From NCBI GenBank assembly GCA_002840435.1, contig PHAT01000001.1:366300-430299 (forward strand): a stretch of 64,000 bases of DNA, given 5' to 3'. The translations under genes were made by a program, and so were the position numbers. Source of the DNA: Deltaproteobacteria bacterium HGW-Deltaproteobacteria-6. GTDB lineage: Bacteria > Desulfobacterota > Syntrophia > Syntrophales > Smithellaceae. Shown here piece by piece: positions 18,718 to 27,566 of the stretch (position 1 is its first letter; every line of letters starts with the position of its first letter). The notes under the pieces are model-generated. The model was not told the origin of the DNA and did no database searches. It saw only the letters and a program-made list of their open reading frames with translations.

Positions 18718-21561
18718 CTATATAACAAGCTTTCTTTTTTCTTCCGTCAAAATTTTAGCTTCAGCCATGGCGATATCGTATCCCTTGACCGGGAAATGAT
18801 TTTTCCAGGGGGAGCAGCGGTGTCCGAATTCCGTTACCTTGTAAAAAGTGAAGAAAAACTTTCGCACCAGTTTGATGACCTGCAGCCCGCGCTTGAATTG
18901 CTCCAGAGTGTTTTCGTCCCACCCGCCAAAAAATCCGATCAGGAAAAGGTACAGGAAAAGACTGCTGGGCACAGCGACGAGGAACAGGGTGATGCTGGCA
19001 GGGAGGGTGGGCTGCCAGATGAGGGCGAGAAGCAGGCGATTGAAGAAATAAAGCACCAACGCGGCCAGGCCGGGAACGATAAAATTATGCATGACGGCCC
19101 AGTCGAATTTGACAATCCTCCTGCGAATAATCGCGTATTCCGCCACTTCCTTGACGATAACGGCCGGGATGGCGGCATATAAAATACCTTCATAGAGTCG
19201 CAGGCCGGGGATGATTAATATCAATAGTAGCGCCCGTGTCAATTGCTCCAGAATCCACACATAGGCGTTGTATTTTGTGCAGTCGGTTCCCTGAAGGATC
19301 GTGTCACCCACGGTTGAATAAATCGAAACGAGTTGCCACACGCACAAAATGACCACATACTGTCCGGCGGGCGCCCAGTTGGGGCCTGTAAATCCGACCA
19401 GGAGAGGTGCTCCGATGGCCAGAAGAACCGCGAACAATACATAAGTGATGATATTGATGTAATGCAATCCTTCCGTAATGTAATACCGCAATAAGTTTGT
19501 TTTCCCATTGCCGTGGGCTTCCGAAATTCCGGCGCGCATGTCGGCAAACATTGTCGCTCCGGAGCCGACAAAGGTCACTACGGTCGCCATCATTGCGTAA
19601 TAGCCCATCGACGCGTTCAGGTTGAGGACGTAGGAGACGACCAGTGTTGTTTCGAGGAAACCGACTACGGGGATGATCAGGGAGCCGGCGGTCAATTTCC
19701 ATCCGTACGCTACGGCCTGCTTCAATTCACCCTTGCTGAAGTCGGCGCGAAAAAGCGTTGTGACGGAAAACCCCAGTTTCTTGAAAGCTATCGCGTAGTA
19801 CAGGAAGGACATCCATGTCGTGACAATGCCACCCACGTACAGGGCAACCACTGTCCCGAAAGAGTCGCCGTACATGACCGCCCAGGCAGGATTACTCTGA
19901 AAAACAGCGCGGACCAGGAGGATCGTTCCAAACAGGATGCAGGTATTGAGAAACATGCCTCCGATCACGTCGCAAATGATCTTATAATCATACCGCTGCG
20001 TGCCGTCAAGGGTCGAGCCCAGAATGCCGGCGCATCCCGGAAATTGCTGCAACGCGATTAAAAGGACGATCCAGCCGAGATGGGCGATGTTGCCCTGAGT
20101 GAAGAAAAACATGCCCAGCGATGCGATGATGACCGTCTTGATTACAGCAGCAAGGATCGACCACCAGCAAAGCAGCTGGAGGAATCGCACCGCTTTTTGA
20201 GGGTCCTTCACACGGTATTCCGCAAAGTATTTCACCGCCGCCGTCCCGATACCAAGGTCCAGGATTGTCCATAACGGGCCGAAGAATCCCCCGGCGACAT
20301 TTTGCCATCCGACAACCTGGGGATAAGGCTGGATAAAGTTGGGATATATGTACAGGGATAAAAACAACCCGGGAACTGCGATGATAAGCATCAGGATCAG
20401 ATGGAAAAAAAACGAGGCTATTTGCCGGTGCATGCCCACCTGTTCCCATTCGGAAGAAGTGTTCTCTTTTTCTTCGGTTACCTGCTCAGTTTCCTGCCCT
20501 TTGGCAAGCCTGGGTTCTGTGCGTTTCTGTGCGCCCCGTTCAGCCTTGGAATGCGATTCCATAAGGGGCTTGGTAAAAAGTTCAGTCGCTTCAATGATTT
20601 CATTTTCCTGAATCCCTTCCTTGTGTCCCGCACTTAATCTAAGAAGATTTTTAAGGGATTGTGCAGTCAGGGGGCGCTTTGCCCGGTGCCTGGCGTACAT
20701 AAATCCGCCAATGCCCAGCAGACAGACCATGCCCAGCCAAACGAAAATAGCCGGACGGTCCGAAGTGTGTGGAACGGGGGAATACGGCCAGTCTGTATAG
20801 GATAATGAGGTCTGGCCGGCAAGATTCTTCAGAATGTGGTAGTTGATATAATTATATTGTAAAGATAATTCATAGTCCCGGTTATCCGTGGTGGACATCC
20901 ACGGCGTCATAATCAGCAGCCTGCCGGGATGGCTTTTCGCTTCGAGGAGCAGAGGCGCGCCTGCGGGAGTCTGCAATAAAATATTAATGGCGTTCAATCG
21001 CCAGGAGGCATTCGTGTATGTCCGGGCCTCCGGAATCGCTTTCCAATTGACATCTTTCACAATTGAGTCGGCGGGATCCGTGAAGTTCCAGATGGCTTGC
21101 TGCCGCATGGTCCTGACCTCCGGGGCCGCCAGCAAACCAAGCGTGTTCAGGAATAAAACCTGTGAGTCATGATTTTCACCCAGGATGATAAACAGCGCTC
21201 CACCGTTCACATCCAAAAATTTCCGGACATCTGCGACCAGGGCTGGAGAGTAGGTTAGATTGGCGAGCACCAGGACGTCGACTGCTAAAGTTCCCGCTGC
21301 CAGCTGCGACTGAAATTCAGTCACGGTTAATTGATGGACGACAAAGCTTTCACGGTCCAGAGCCAGTGACGGGGTTAATTTCGAGGCCTTGAAATTGTTG
21401 ATGACCCCGACCCGGACGGTTGTGCCTTCCGGAACACTTACGGGCCGAAAGTGCGTTTGAGCATCCGCCGTCGGGACTGCACCTGACAGGATGCAGGCGA
21501 AAAATATGATGATCGCCAGAGTTACAGCAGGAATTTTACTTGTCTTTGTTTGCAGCACCAT
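18718..21561 (-). CDS. Fusion of periplasmic sensor-like domain with MOP/Wzx-type polysaccharide flippase
   Basis: The 947-residue protein has two parts. Residues 1 to about 290 contain a signal peptide and an exported alpha/beta domain with a stretch like glutamine-amidotransferase-type folds (VDVLVLANLTYSP...GGALFIILGE), ending in a membrane helix (WLGMVCLLGIGGFMYARH). A charged cytoplasmic linker follows, and residues from about 375 carry 12-14 membrane helices of the MviN/Wzx multidrug-oligosaccharidyl-lipid-polysaccharide flippase type. The start at 21561 (ATG, with GAGG 9 bases upstream) is preferred over a TTG 15 bases earlier. Wzx proteins are normally about 450-500 residues without the exported domain. 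Confidence 0.8.
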   Translation of the reverse strand: MVLQTKTSKIPAVTLAIIIFFACILSGAVPTADAQTHFRPVSVPEGTTVRVGVINNFKASKLTPSLALDRESFVVHQLTVTEFQSQLAAGTLAVDVLVLANLTYSPALVADVRKFLDVNGGALFIILGENHDSQVLFLNTLGLLAAPEVRTMRQQAIWNFTDPADSIVKDVNWKAIPEARTYTNASWRLNAINILLQTPAGAPLLLEAKSHPGRLLIMTPWMSTTDNRDYELSLQYNYINYHILKNLAGQTSLSYTDWPYSPVPHTSDRPAIFVWLGMVCLLGIGGFMYARHRAKRPLTAQSLKNLLRLSAGHKEGIQENEIIEATELFTKPLMESHSKAERGAQKRTEPRLAKGQETEQVTEEKENTSSEWEQVGMHRQIASFFFHLILMLIIAVPGLFLSLYIYPNFIQPYPQVVGWQNVAGGFFGPLWTILDLGIGTAAVKYFAEYRVKDPQKAVRFLQLLCWWSILAAVIKTVIIASLGMFFFTQGNIAHLGWIVLLIALQQFPGCAGILGSTLDGTQRYDYKIICDVIGGMFLNTCILFGTILLVRAVFQSNPAWAVMYGDSFGTVVALYVGGIVTTWMSFLYYAIAFKKLGFSVTTLFRADFSKGELKQAVAYGWKLTAGSLIIPVVGFLETTLVVSYVLNLNASMGYYAMMATVVTFVGSGATMFADMRAGISEAHGNGKTNLLRYYITEGLHYINIITYVLFAVLLAIGAPLLVGFTGPNWAPAGQYVVILCVWQLVSIYSTVGDTILQGTDCTKYNAYVWILEQLTRALLLILIIPGLRLYEGILYAAIPAVIVKEVAEYAIIRRRIVKFDWAVMHNFIVPGLAALVLYFFNRLLLALIWQPTLPASITLFLVAVPSSLFLYLFLIGFFGGWDENTLEQFKRGLQVIKLVRKFFFTFYKVTEFGHRCSPWKNHFPVKGYDIAMAEAKILTEEKRKLVI

Positions 21562-21648
21562 CCAGAGGGACCTCAAGTATCTGAATTATAAATTGAATTA
21601 TTGACAAGAACTTTTGCCCGTGCAAAGAAGTATATTAAGGGTGTACTC

Positions 21649-21761
21649 GTGTCAAGGAGAGTTTGGCCTGATGAGGTGGCAGGACAGCGCACCTGCGGCA
21701 TGATCATGATGCGCAGGCGCTGTTGGACTCGCCCTGTCGGCAGGCAGGATCTCCTTGACAC
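21649..21761. repeat. 113-bp quasi-palindromic element
   Basis: Perfect 12-base terminal inverted repeats (GTGTCAAGGAGA and TCTCCTTGACAC) enclose a second hairpin (ACAGCGC..CTGCG with CGCAG.GCGCTGT) around the self-complementary centre CATGATCATG. Reading both strands, ends and centre are alike, so the whole element is an imperfect palindrome. A T6 run follows at about 21773 on the plus strand. It lies between divergent genes and could be a MITE-like repeat, or a structured leader or attenuator for the operon starting at 21891. Confidence 0.65.
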
Positions 21762-21890
21762 AGAAGAGAGCGTTTTTTATATTCACGTGTCCGGATATTT
21801 CTTCTAAAGTTAAAATAGAAGTGGTGCTGAGTATGTGGCAAACAAAGATGGAAGTTTATCATCAGCAGAAGGTGGAAAGGGTCAGGGCGA

Positions 21891-22115
21891 ATGTTAAGGA
21901 TGGATAAAAAAATTTTAATGCCGGGAGCCGTGTTCTCCTTATTTGTGGTATCGCCATCACCTGTTTATGCGTACATTGATCCCGCAACAGGCGGTTATGT
22001 TATGCAGGTCATTATTGCAGGGTTTTTGGCAACAGCGTACGCCGTGAAGGTTTTTTGGAAAAAGATAAAGAGTTTTTTAACCGCCTTGTTTAAAAGCAGA
22101 GATATTTCCGAGTAA
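21891..22115 (+). CDS. Small membrane protein of the YIDPxTG type, associated with envelope gene clusters
   Basis: This 74-residue protein has an N-terminal hydrophobic signal (about 10-25), then the motif YIDPATGGYVMQ and a second membrane helix (VIIAGFLATAYAVKVFW) with a Lys-rich tail. Similar small proteins occur beside sulfatase/alkaline-phosphatase-like membrane enzymes in polysaccharide loci of other bacteria; here such an enzyme is encoded at 25854. An ATG at 21900 is an alternative start, but AGGG spacing favours 21891. First gene of a plus-strand operon. Confidence 0.65.
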   Translation: MLRMDKKILMPGAVFSLFVVSPSPVYAYIDPATGGYVMQVIIAGFLATAYAVKVFWKKIKSFLTALFKSRDISE

Positions 22116-22150
22116 ACGCCCGCGCTTTTTTTCATTGAGGGATAGCTAAT

Positions 22151-23374
22151 TTGTTTCTAAAAATGCTGTCGGATTTTCGAAGAGAGTTTCATGATTATAA
22201 TCGGCTTTTTGCTGAAAGCAACAGGCAAAACAGGCGGCTTGTTTTCTATTCGGAACGGGATATCTATTATCAGTACTTCGACGACTATATTCAGTATGTG
22301 CTGGACCACTCCGATATCGATATCTGCTATATAACCTCAGATCCCGCCGACCCGGTTTTTCATACCGGTGACAGCCGCATTCATCCTTTTTACATCAGCA
22401 ATTTTCTTGCTTCCGCTTTAGCCCGTTTAGATGCTAAAGCCTTGGTTATGACCATGCCTGATCTTGATCAATATCATATTAAGAGATCCCGCAATTCAGT
22501 TAATCACATTTATCTGTTTCACGGGGTCGGGAGCACCCACCTGCAGTATAACAAAGACGCCTTCAATGCCTACGATACCATTTTCTGCATCGGCAAATAT
22601 GATATGAATGAGATTAGAAAAGCTGAACGACTTTACAAATTGCCCCCTAAAACACTTGTAGAGTGCGGCTACTGCCGGATCGAAAAAATATACGCCAAAC
22701 ACCGCAGCATGCCGGTTGCCGGCGAAAAAACCATACTGATTGCGCCCTCATGGCATAACGACAATATATTGGCTTGCTGTGCGGATGAACTGATCGACGC
22801 GTTAAAGAATTCCGGATATCGCGTCATTTTTCGTCCGCATCCGGAATTTATTAAAAGAAAAAGAAAGCTCGTTGACGCCCTGGCGGCAAAACTGCAGCAG
22901 ATCGAAAATATGGTTTTGGAACTGGATATGGTATCCGATACCAGCATCCATCGCGCCGACGTGCTGATTACGGATTGGTCGGCCATATCCTATGAATATG
23001 CTTTCGGCACGGAGCGGCCTGTTCTTTTTATTAATGCGCCCTGTAAAATCCACAATCAGGATTATCGGGAACTGGAAATTGAGCCGATAGAATTTGCCGT
23101 CCGCAGTCAGATCGGCAAAGAAATAGAGGTCGGGGAGATTGTCTCTATCCGCCCTGTGCTTGAAGAACTAATTTGCAACCGGGATGCCTACCGCCGGCAG
23201 ATTGTCGATCTTCGAGCCGACTGCATTTCCAACTGGCTCAACTCGTCACGGGCAGGCGGCGACTACTTAATCCAATGTTGTACCGGGCCTGTTGTAGACG
23301 TGAAAACAAAACATGACAACTTGAGTTTTAAGCCTGACACGACAGCACAGCGGACAAAGTCAGGTAAAGCATGA
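22151..23374 (+). CDS. CDP-glycerol/polyol-phosphate glycerophosphotransferase-like protein (TagB/TagF family)
   Basis: This 407-residue GT-B-type protein has the TagF-like elements IYLFHGVGSTHL (early His loop), IAPSWHND, FRPHPEF with the conserved HPE, and VLITDWSAISYEYAF, the equivalent of the LITDYSS motif that binds the CDP-alcohol. The family moves glycerol- or ribitol-phosphate from CDP donors to teichoic-acid-like chains; in Gram-negatives it decorates capsule or O-antigen. The start is TTG with GAGGG about 7-9 bases upstream. Neighbours are a nucleotidyltransferase fusion and a phosphotransferase of the sulfatase fold, so the operon likely adds phosphoalcohols to a glycan. Confidence 0.8.
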   Translation: MFLKMLSDFRREFHDYNRLFAESNRQNRRLVFYSERDIYYQYFDDYIQYVLDHSDIDICYITSDPADPVFHTGDSRIHPFYISNFLASALARLDAKALVMTMPDLDQYHIKRSRNSVNHIYLFHGVGSTHLQYNKDAFNAYDTIFCIGKYDMNEIRKAERLYKLPPKTLVECGYCRIEKIYAKHRSMPVAGEKTILIAPSWHNDNILACCADELIDALKNSGYRVIFRPHPEFIKRKRKLVDALAAKLQQIENMVLELDMVSDTSIHRADVLITDWSAISYEYAFGTERPVLFINAPCKIHNQDYRELEIEPIEFAVRSQIGKEIEVGEIVSIRPVLEELICNRDAYRRQIVDLRADCISNWLNSSRAGGDYLIQCCTGPVVDVKTKHDNLSFKPDTTAQRTKSGKA

Positions 23375-23399
23375 GACTTGAAACAGGGAGATACGGGCA

Positions 23400-25184
23400 A
23401 TGAAGGCAGTAATACTGGCGGCGGGTTTGGGCAACCGAATGAGGCCTTTGACGGACACGGTTCACAAAACACTGCTGAAAGTCGGAAATGAGAGCATTAT
23501 TGAACGCATTATCAACGGGCTTAAGGCCAATGGCATTAAGGATATTGTTGTTGTTACAGGATATCTTGCCGATGAATTAAAGCAGTATTTGCTTGACCGC
23601 TCAGGCGGGATTAATTTTACATTTGTCAACAATCCCCGCTATAGAGAAACCAACAATATCTACTCTCTGGCGCTGGCGTTCAACGAAATAGAAATTGATG
23701 ACGACATCCTGCTCGTCGAGTCCGATCTTATCTATGAGAATAAGATTATCGACAAAATCATCAACACCCCCCATCCGAACGCCGCCCTGCTGGATAAATA
23801 CCGCAGCGGCATGGACGGCACCGTGGTTTCGGTGGCGAGGGGGATCATCACCAATATCATCCCTCCACACCTCCAGGACGAAAAGTTTGATTTTTCCGAC
23901 AAATATAAAACGCTGAATATCTATAAATTCTCACGGGAATTCTGCAATAAGAACTTCCGGCAGCTTTTGACCTACTATGCCCGGGTGATCGATGACAACT
24001 GCTATTATGAGCTGATTCTGGGCATTTTGATTTATCTTCAGAAGGAGGTCATATACGCCGAAATACTGGAAGGCGAAGAGTGGTCGGAAGTTGATGATCC
24101 CAATGATCTCAGGGTATCCGAGTTTGTTTTTAATAAAGGAAAAAGAGGGGAAATTCTGGAAACAACATTTGGCGGCTTCTGGTCCCATGATATCGTCGAT
24201 TTCTGCTTTATCCGCAATATGTATTTCCCGAGCAGTTCGATGTTGTCCGAGATCAGAAACAACCTTGCCAACCTGGTTTGCAATTATGGATCAAAGCAAA
24301 CGATTCTCAATCAGAAACTGGCTTATTTTTTACTGTGCAATCCGGATCACGTAAATCTGCTCAACGGCTCTTCACAAATCTATCCGATTTTACAGGCGTC
24401 GTATCAAAACCGGAAAATTTTGCTTCCGGAACCGACATTCGGCGAATACCCCCGTATTTTTAAAAACGCAGTATTTTATGCGGACAAGATCGGCATCGAC
24501 ACTGATGAAATAGAAGCGAAAGGCAAAAGCTGTGATCTGGTGGTTTTTGTCAATCCCAACAACCCGACGGGAACTTTTCTGGAGAACTCATATCTGCATG
24601 ACTATGCCGCGGGCAATCCTGAAAAAACAATACTGGTGGATGAATCTTTCATTGATTTTTCCGGTTCGGTTTCCATGCTCGAGCTTCTGGAAAAAGACCA
24701 TTTGCCGAATGTCATCGTTCTGAAAAGCCTGAGCAAGGTCCTGGGTGTGCCGGGGATACGCCTGGGATTTGTTTATTCCCGAAACAGCCGGTTCAATACG
24801 CAGATCAGGGACGCATTGCCCATCTGGAACAGCAACAGCATTGCGGAATTCTTTATTGAAATCATTCTGAAGCATCGTCAATCTCTGGCGCAGTCCTTTT
24901 TGCAGACAATCGATGACCGCGCGGTATTTGCCGCAAAACTTGACGTACAGAATTTCATTGAAAAAGTTTATCCCGGCTCAGGAAATTTTATCCTGGTGAA
25001 ATTCAGGAACAATGAAAAATTATCCGGTCTTGCCGCCTGGCTTTTAGCCGAACACGCATGCTACATTAAGGACGTTTCCGGAAAATTTAATGACGGTTGT
25101 TACTATATTCGATTTGCCGTGAGGCTGCCGGAGGAAAACAACAGGCTTGTTTTGCAAATGCAGGCATATTTTTCCCGGCCGTAG
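23400..25184 (+). CDS. Bifunctional nucleotidyltransferase / class I aminotransferase-fold enzyme
   Basis: Residues 1 to about 235 form a LicC-like nucleotidyltransferase with AAGLGNRMRPLTD (NTP loop), HKTLLKVG, and VESDLIY with the metal Asp. Residues from about 265 to 594 are a fold-type I PLP enzyme of the HisC/CobD branch, with NPNNPTGTF, LVDESFIDF and LKSLSKVLGVPGIRLGF (Lys for PLP). CobD relatives decarboxylate threonine- or serine-phosphate. A reasonable inference is that the PLP half makes an aminoalcohol phosphate and the N-terminal half activates it with CTP. A phosphonate route as in PntC-transaminase fusions is the alternative, but that transaminase is of another class and no PepM or Ppd gene is present. 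Confidence 0.85.
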   Translation: MKAVILAAGLGNRMRPLTDTVHKTLLKVGNESIIERIINGLKANGIKDIVVVTGYLADELKQYLLDRSGGINFTFVNNPRYRETNNIYSLALAFNEIEIDDDILLVESDLIYENKIIDKIINTPHPNAALLDKYRSGMDGTVVSVARGIITNIIPPHLQDEKFDFSDKYKTLNIYKFSREFCNKNFRQLLTYYARVIDDNCYYELILGILIYLQKEVIYAEILEGEEWSEVDDPNDLRVSEFVFNKGKRGEILETTFGGFWSHDIVDFCFIRNMYFPSSSMLSEIRNNLANLVCNYGSKQTILNQKLAYFLLCNPDHVNLLNGSSQIYPILQASYQNRKILLPEPTFGEYPRIFKNAVFYADKIGIDTDEIEAKGKSCDLVVFVNPNNPTGTFLENSYLHDYAAGNPEKTILVDESFIDFSGSVSMLELLEKDHLPNVIVLKSLSKVLGVPGIRLGFVYSRNSRFNTQIRDALPIWNSNSIAEFFIEIILKHRQSLAQSFLQTIDDRAVFAAKLDVQNFIEKVYPGSGNFILVKFRNNEKLSGLAAWLLAEHACYIKDVSGKFNDGCYYIRFAVRLPEENNRLVLQMQAYFSRP

Positions 25185-25216
25185 CAAGGTGCAATAATGC
25201 AGAGTATCAGGAAAAT

Positions 25217-25843
25217 ATGACGGCAGAGCAGATATCCATAGCACCGGCAACTCCTGCCGATGCCCCTATGTTTTCAAAATTCATACGGATGTCCGGCAAA
25301 TTACTGGCCGCAATTTATGATCGGCGTACGGAATCGCTGCTGGCTCATTTGTATGTGCAGCCTGACAATCTATACAGCTATACCCATTCTTGCTTTCTGC
25401 AGGTTGATGGTAAAAAGGCCGGTCTGCTGCTCGCCTACAGTCAGGCGACAGCGCAAAATCAGCAGCCCGGGACAAACAGGCTGATGATTGAATATTTACG
25501 ATTCGGCTACTACCGCAGGCTGTTTCGAATGGTCAAGGCCGGCAGAGCTCTGGGGCCGCCAGCGCCCGATGAGTACCTGATCAGCAATATTGCGCTGGCT
25601 CCTGAATTCAGAAACCGCGGGCTGGGAAAAGCACTAATCCAGGAAGCCGTCCGGCAGGCACGGCAGGACGGATGCGAAAGGCTGATTTTGGATGTGATGG
25701 CCTCAAATACTGCGGCCATGCGGTGCTATACAAAAAACGGCTTTGCCGTAACGCAAAAATGGCCGATGATAAAGATGAAAGAAAATCAGTTTATATTTTA
25801 CAGAATGGCGCTCCATACCATGCCTTCAAAGAAAGAATACTGA
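25217..25843 (+). CDS. GNAT-family N-acetyltransferase
   Basis: This 208-residue acetyltransferase has the acetyl-CoA motif A in LISNIALAPEFRNRGLGKALI (Arg/Gln-x-x-Gly-x-Gly/Ala pattern) followed by LDVMASNTAAMRCYTKNGF, the usual motif B. The start at 25217 has AGGAA 5 bases upstream; an open extension of 40 residues overlaps the previous gene and is not supported. The acceptor is unknown; an amino sugar or the aminoalcohol made by the neighbouring enzyme is possible. Confidence 0.85.
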   Translation: MTAEQISIAPATPADAPMFSKFIRMSGKLLAAIYDRRTESLLAHLYVQPDNLYSYTHSCFLQVDGKKAGLLLAYSQATAQNQQPGTNRLMIEYLRFGYYRRLFRMVKAGRALGPPAPDEYLISNIALAPEFRNRGLGKALIQEAVRQARQDGCERLILDVMASNTAAMRCYTKNGFAVTQKWPMIKMKENQFIFYRMALHTMPSKKEY

Positions 25844-25853
25844 ACGAGGGGAC

Positions 25854-27557
25854 ATGCCTTTTCCCGTATTTAACCAAACTATTTCCGTGAAAATGAAAGA
25901 CAGATATTTCGACATATTCTGTTTTTTCCTTTTAGCCTGTACCTTGTTTATCTTCCTGCCTGCCCAGATCTACTACAACAATGTGGCGCAATATACTTAT
26001 TTCTTTTATGAGTATCTGGCCTATGCCGCCCTGGTCCTGATGGTTTCGACAATTATTTATACCCTTGCTGTTTTCGTCTTTAAAGAAAAAATGCAAACCG
26101 TCTCAGTCATCATCGTTGCTCTGGCGTTTCTGTGCATTCTGCAGGCGAATGTTCTGAGCTGGAATTACGGTGTGTTTGACGGCAGTGAGATTGAATGGAA
26201 GGAGCATTTCTGGGAGGGGATATTAGATTCTTTTTTGTGGATCGGTGTGACGGTTGCCGCGATGGTCTTTCGCAACAAAATATATCAACACCACCTTAAG
26301 GGAATAACTCTTTTTCTTTTTTTATTTCAACTGCTCAACGTGTCTTATATTTCATGGAATTATCATGTGTCGGGGAACAGTAAACATGACTATCTGAAAA
26401 TTAATGAATCGGATCGCCGCGATGATTTTTCCTTTTCCGGACAGGATAACGTGATGATCATCATGCTGGATTCTTACCGGTCCGACATTTTCAATGAGAT
26501 CATTGCCGATGAAGGATTCTACAGGAATATTTTCAGGGATTTTACCTACTATAGAAACAACATCGGCGGTTATCCCACCACGTTCCCGTCAATTCCGCTC
26601 ATGATGACCGGCAAGTATTATCAGAACCACATGCCCATCATGAAATTTATCGCACAGGAGTATGTCTCTGATTCCCTGCCGGGGATATTTCTAAAGAAGG
26701 GATATGACGTCTCCCTGGTTCCGTTTGACCGCATGATTTATCCCGCCACGGAAATATCCAATCACTTTATCCGGAAACAGCATAGCATCCGGCAGATGAT
26801 CGGGGAGGTAAGAGAAAGCAATCTGAATTCCGTTGTATTTTTTGCATGCATGCCCACTTTTGCAAGAGCGTTTCTTGTGGAAAAAGTTCAATTCTATAAT
26901 GATGATCTGGAGTTTATTAAAAAGTTTAAAGACGGATTTTCTTCTGACAACCCCAGGAAGGCGTTCAAGTATTATCATCTTCGGGGCGGGCATCCTCCGA
27001 TGATTTATGATGAAAACCTGAATGTAAAAAAAATGCCCAACAATAGCCGTGCATCGTATAAAGCTCAGGCCAAAGCCGATTTGAAAATGTGTCTGCAAAT
27101 ATTTGAATTACTCAAACGGGATAAAATATACGATCATTCGCTCATTGTTGTCATGAGCGATCACGGTAATCCGGAATGCGAGATGATCAATCCTTTCAAT
27201 CACAACCGGATACAGGAAGACACGGTCATCAAAACCGCAATTCCGATCCTGCTTGTGAAACAAAGACAATCGAAACAGAGAGACATCAGGATCAGCGACG
27301 AGCCGACGACCAATGGCGATCTTAAAAATATTGTAATGGGACGGAATTTGCCATTCAGCAATGATCGCCGATACTACTATTATGACTGGAAACACGAATG
27401 CTGGCGCAGTGATTATCTGCCTCCCTTTACCGAGTACCGTGTAAACGGTCATGCCTGGAGACAAGAAAGCTGGACTCCGACGGGAAATGTTTTATCAAAA
27501 CAAGGCGTAGTGAAAAATAATATTATAAATTACGATAATCAGCAGGATCGAAAATGA
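25854..27557 (+). CDS. Membrane phosphoalcohol transferase of the alkaline phosphatase/sulfatase superfamily
   Basis: This 567-residue protein has five N-terminal membrane helices (within about 18-170) and then a periplasmic sulfatase-fold domain. Metal site one is in IIMLDSYRSD; GGYPTTFPSIPLMMTG holds the Thr expected to carry the phospho-intermediate; VVMSDHGNPE holds Asp and His ligands. The layout is that of lipid A phosphoethanolamine transferases, lipoteichoic-acid synthases and, in eukaryotes, GPI phosphoethanolamine transferases. The donor is normally a phospholipid head group. A strong GAGGGG site precedes the start. It ends the operon that begins at 21891 and faces a convergent glycosyltransferase gene. 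Confidence 0.8.
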   Translation: MPFPVFNQTISVKMKDRYFDIFCFFLLACTLFIFLPAQIYYNNVAQYTYFFYEYLAYAALVLMVSTIIYTLAVFVFKEKMQTVSVIIVALAFLCILQANVLSWNYGVFDGSEIEWKEHFWEGILDSFLWIGVTVAAMVFRNKIYQHHLKGITLFLFLFQLLNVSYISWNYHVSGNSKHDYLKINESDRRDDFSFSGQDNVMIIMLDSYRSDIFNEIIADEGFYRNIFRDFTYYRNNIGGYPTTFPSIPLMMTGKYYQNHMPIMKFIAQEYVSDSLPGIFLKKGYDVSLVPFDRMIYPATEISNHFIRKQHSIRQMIGEVRESNLNSVVFFACMPTFARAFLVEKVQFYNDDLEFIKKFKDGFSSDNPRKAFKYYHLRGGHPPMIYDENLNVKKMPNNSRASYKAQAKADLKMCLQIFELLKRDKIYDHSLIVVMSDHGNPECEMINPFNHNRIQEDTVIKTAIPILLVKQRQSKQRDIRISDEPTTNGDLKNIVMGRNLPFSNDRRYYYYDWKHECWRSDYLPPFTEYRVNGHAWRQESWTPTGNVLSKQGVVKNNIINYDNQQDRK

Positions 27558-27566
27558 TAAAAGTTC

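Noticed and set aside
21601-21636. TTGACA at 21601 with TATATT at 21631 as a promoter
   Set aside because: The spacer is 24 bases, too long for sigma-70.
23400-25184. Identity as a phosphonate PntC-AEP transaminase fusion
   Set aside because: The PLP domain has HisC/CobD motifs rather than those of class V AEP transaminase, and no PepM or phosphonopyruvate decarboxylase gene is in the window.
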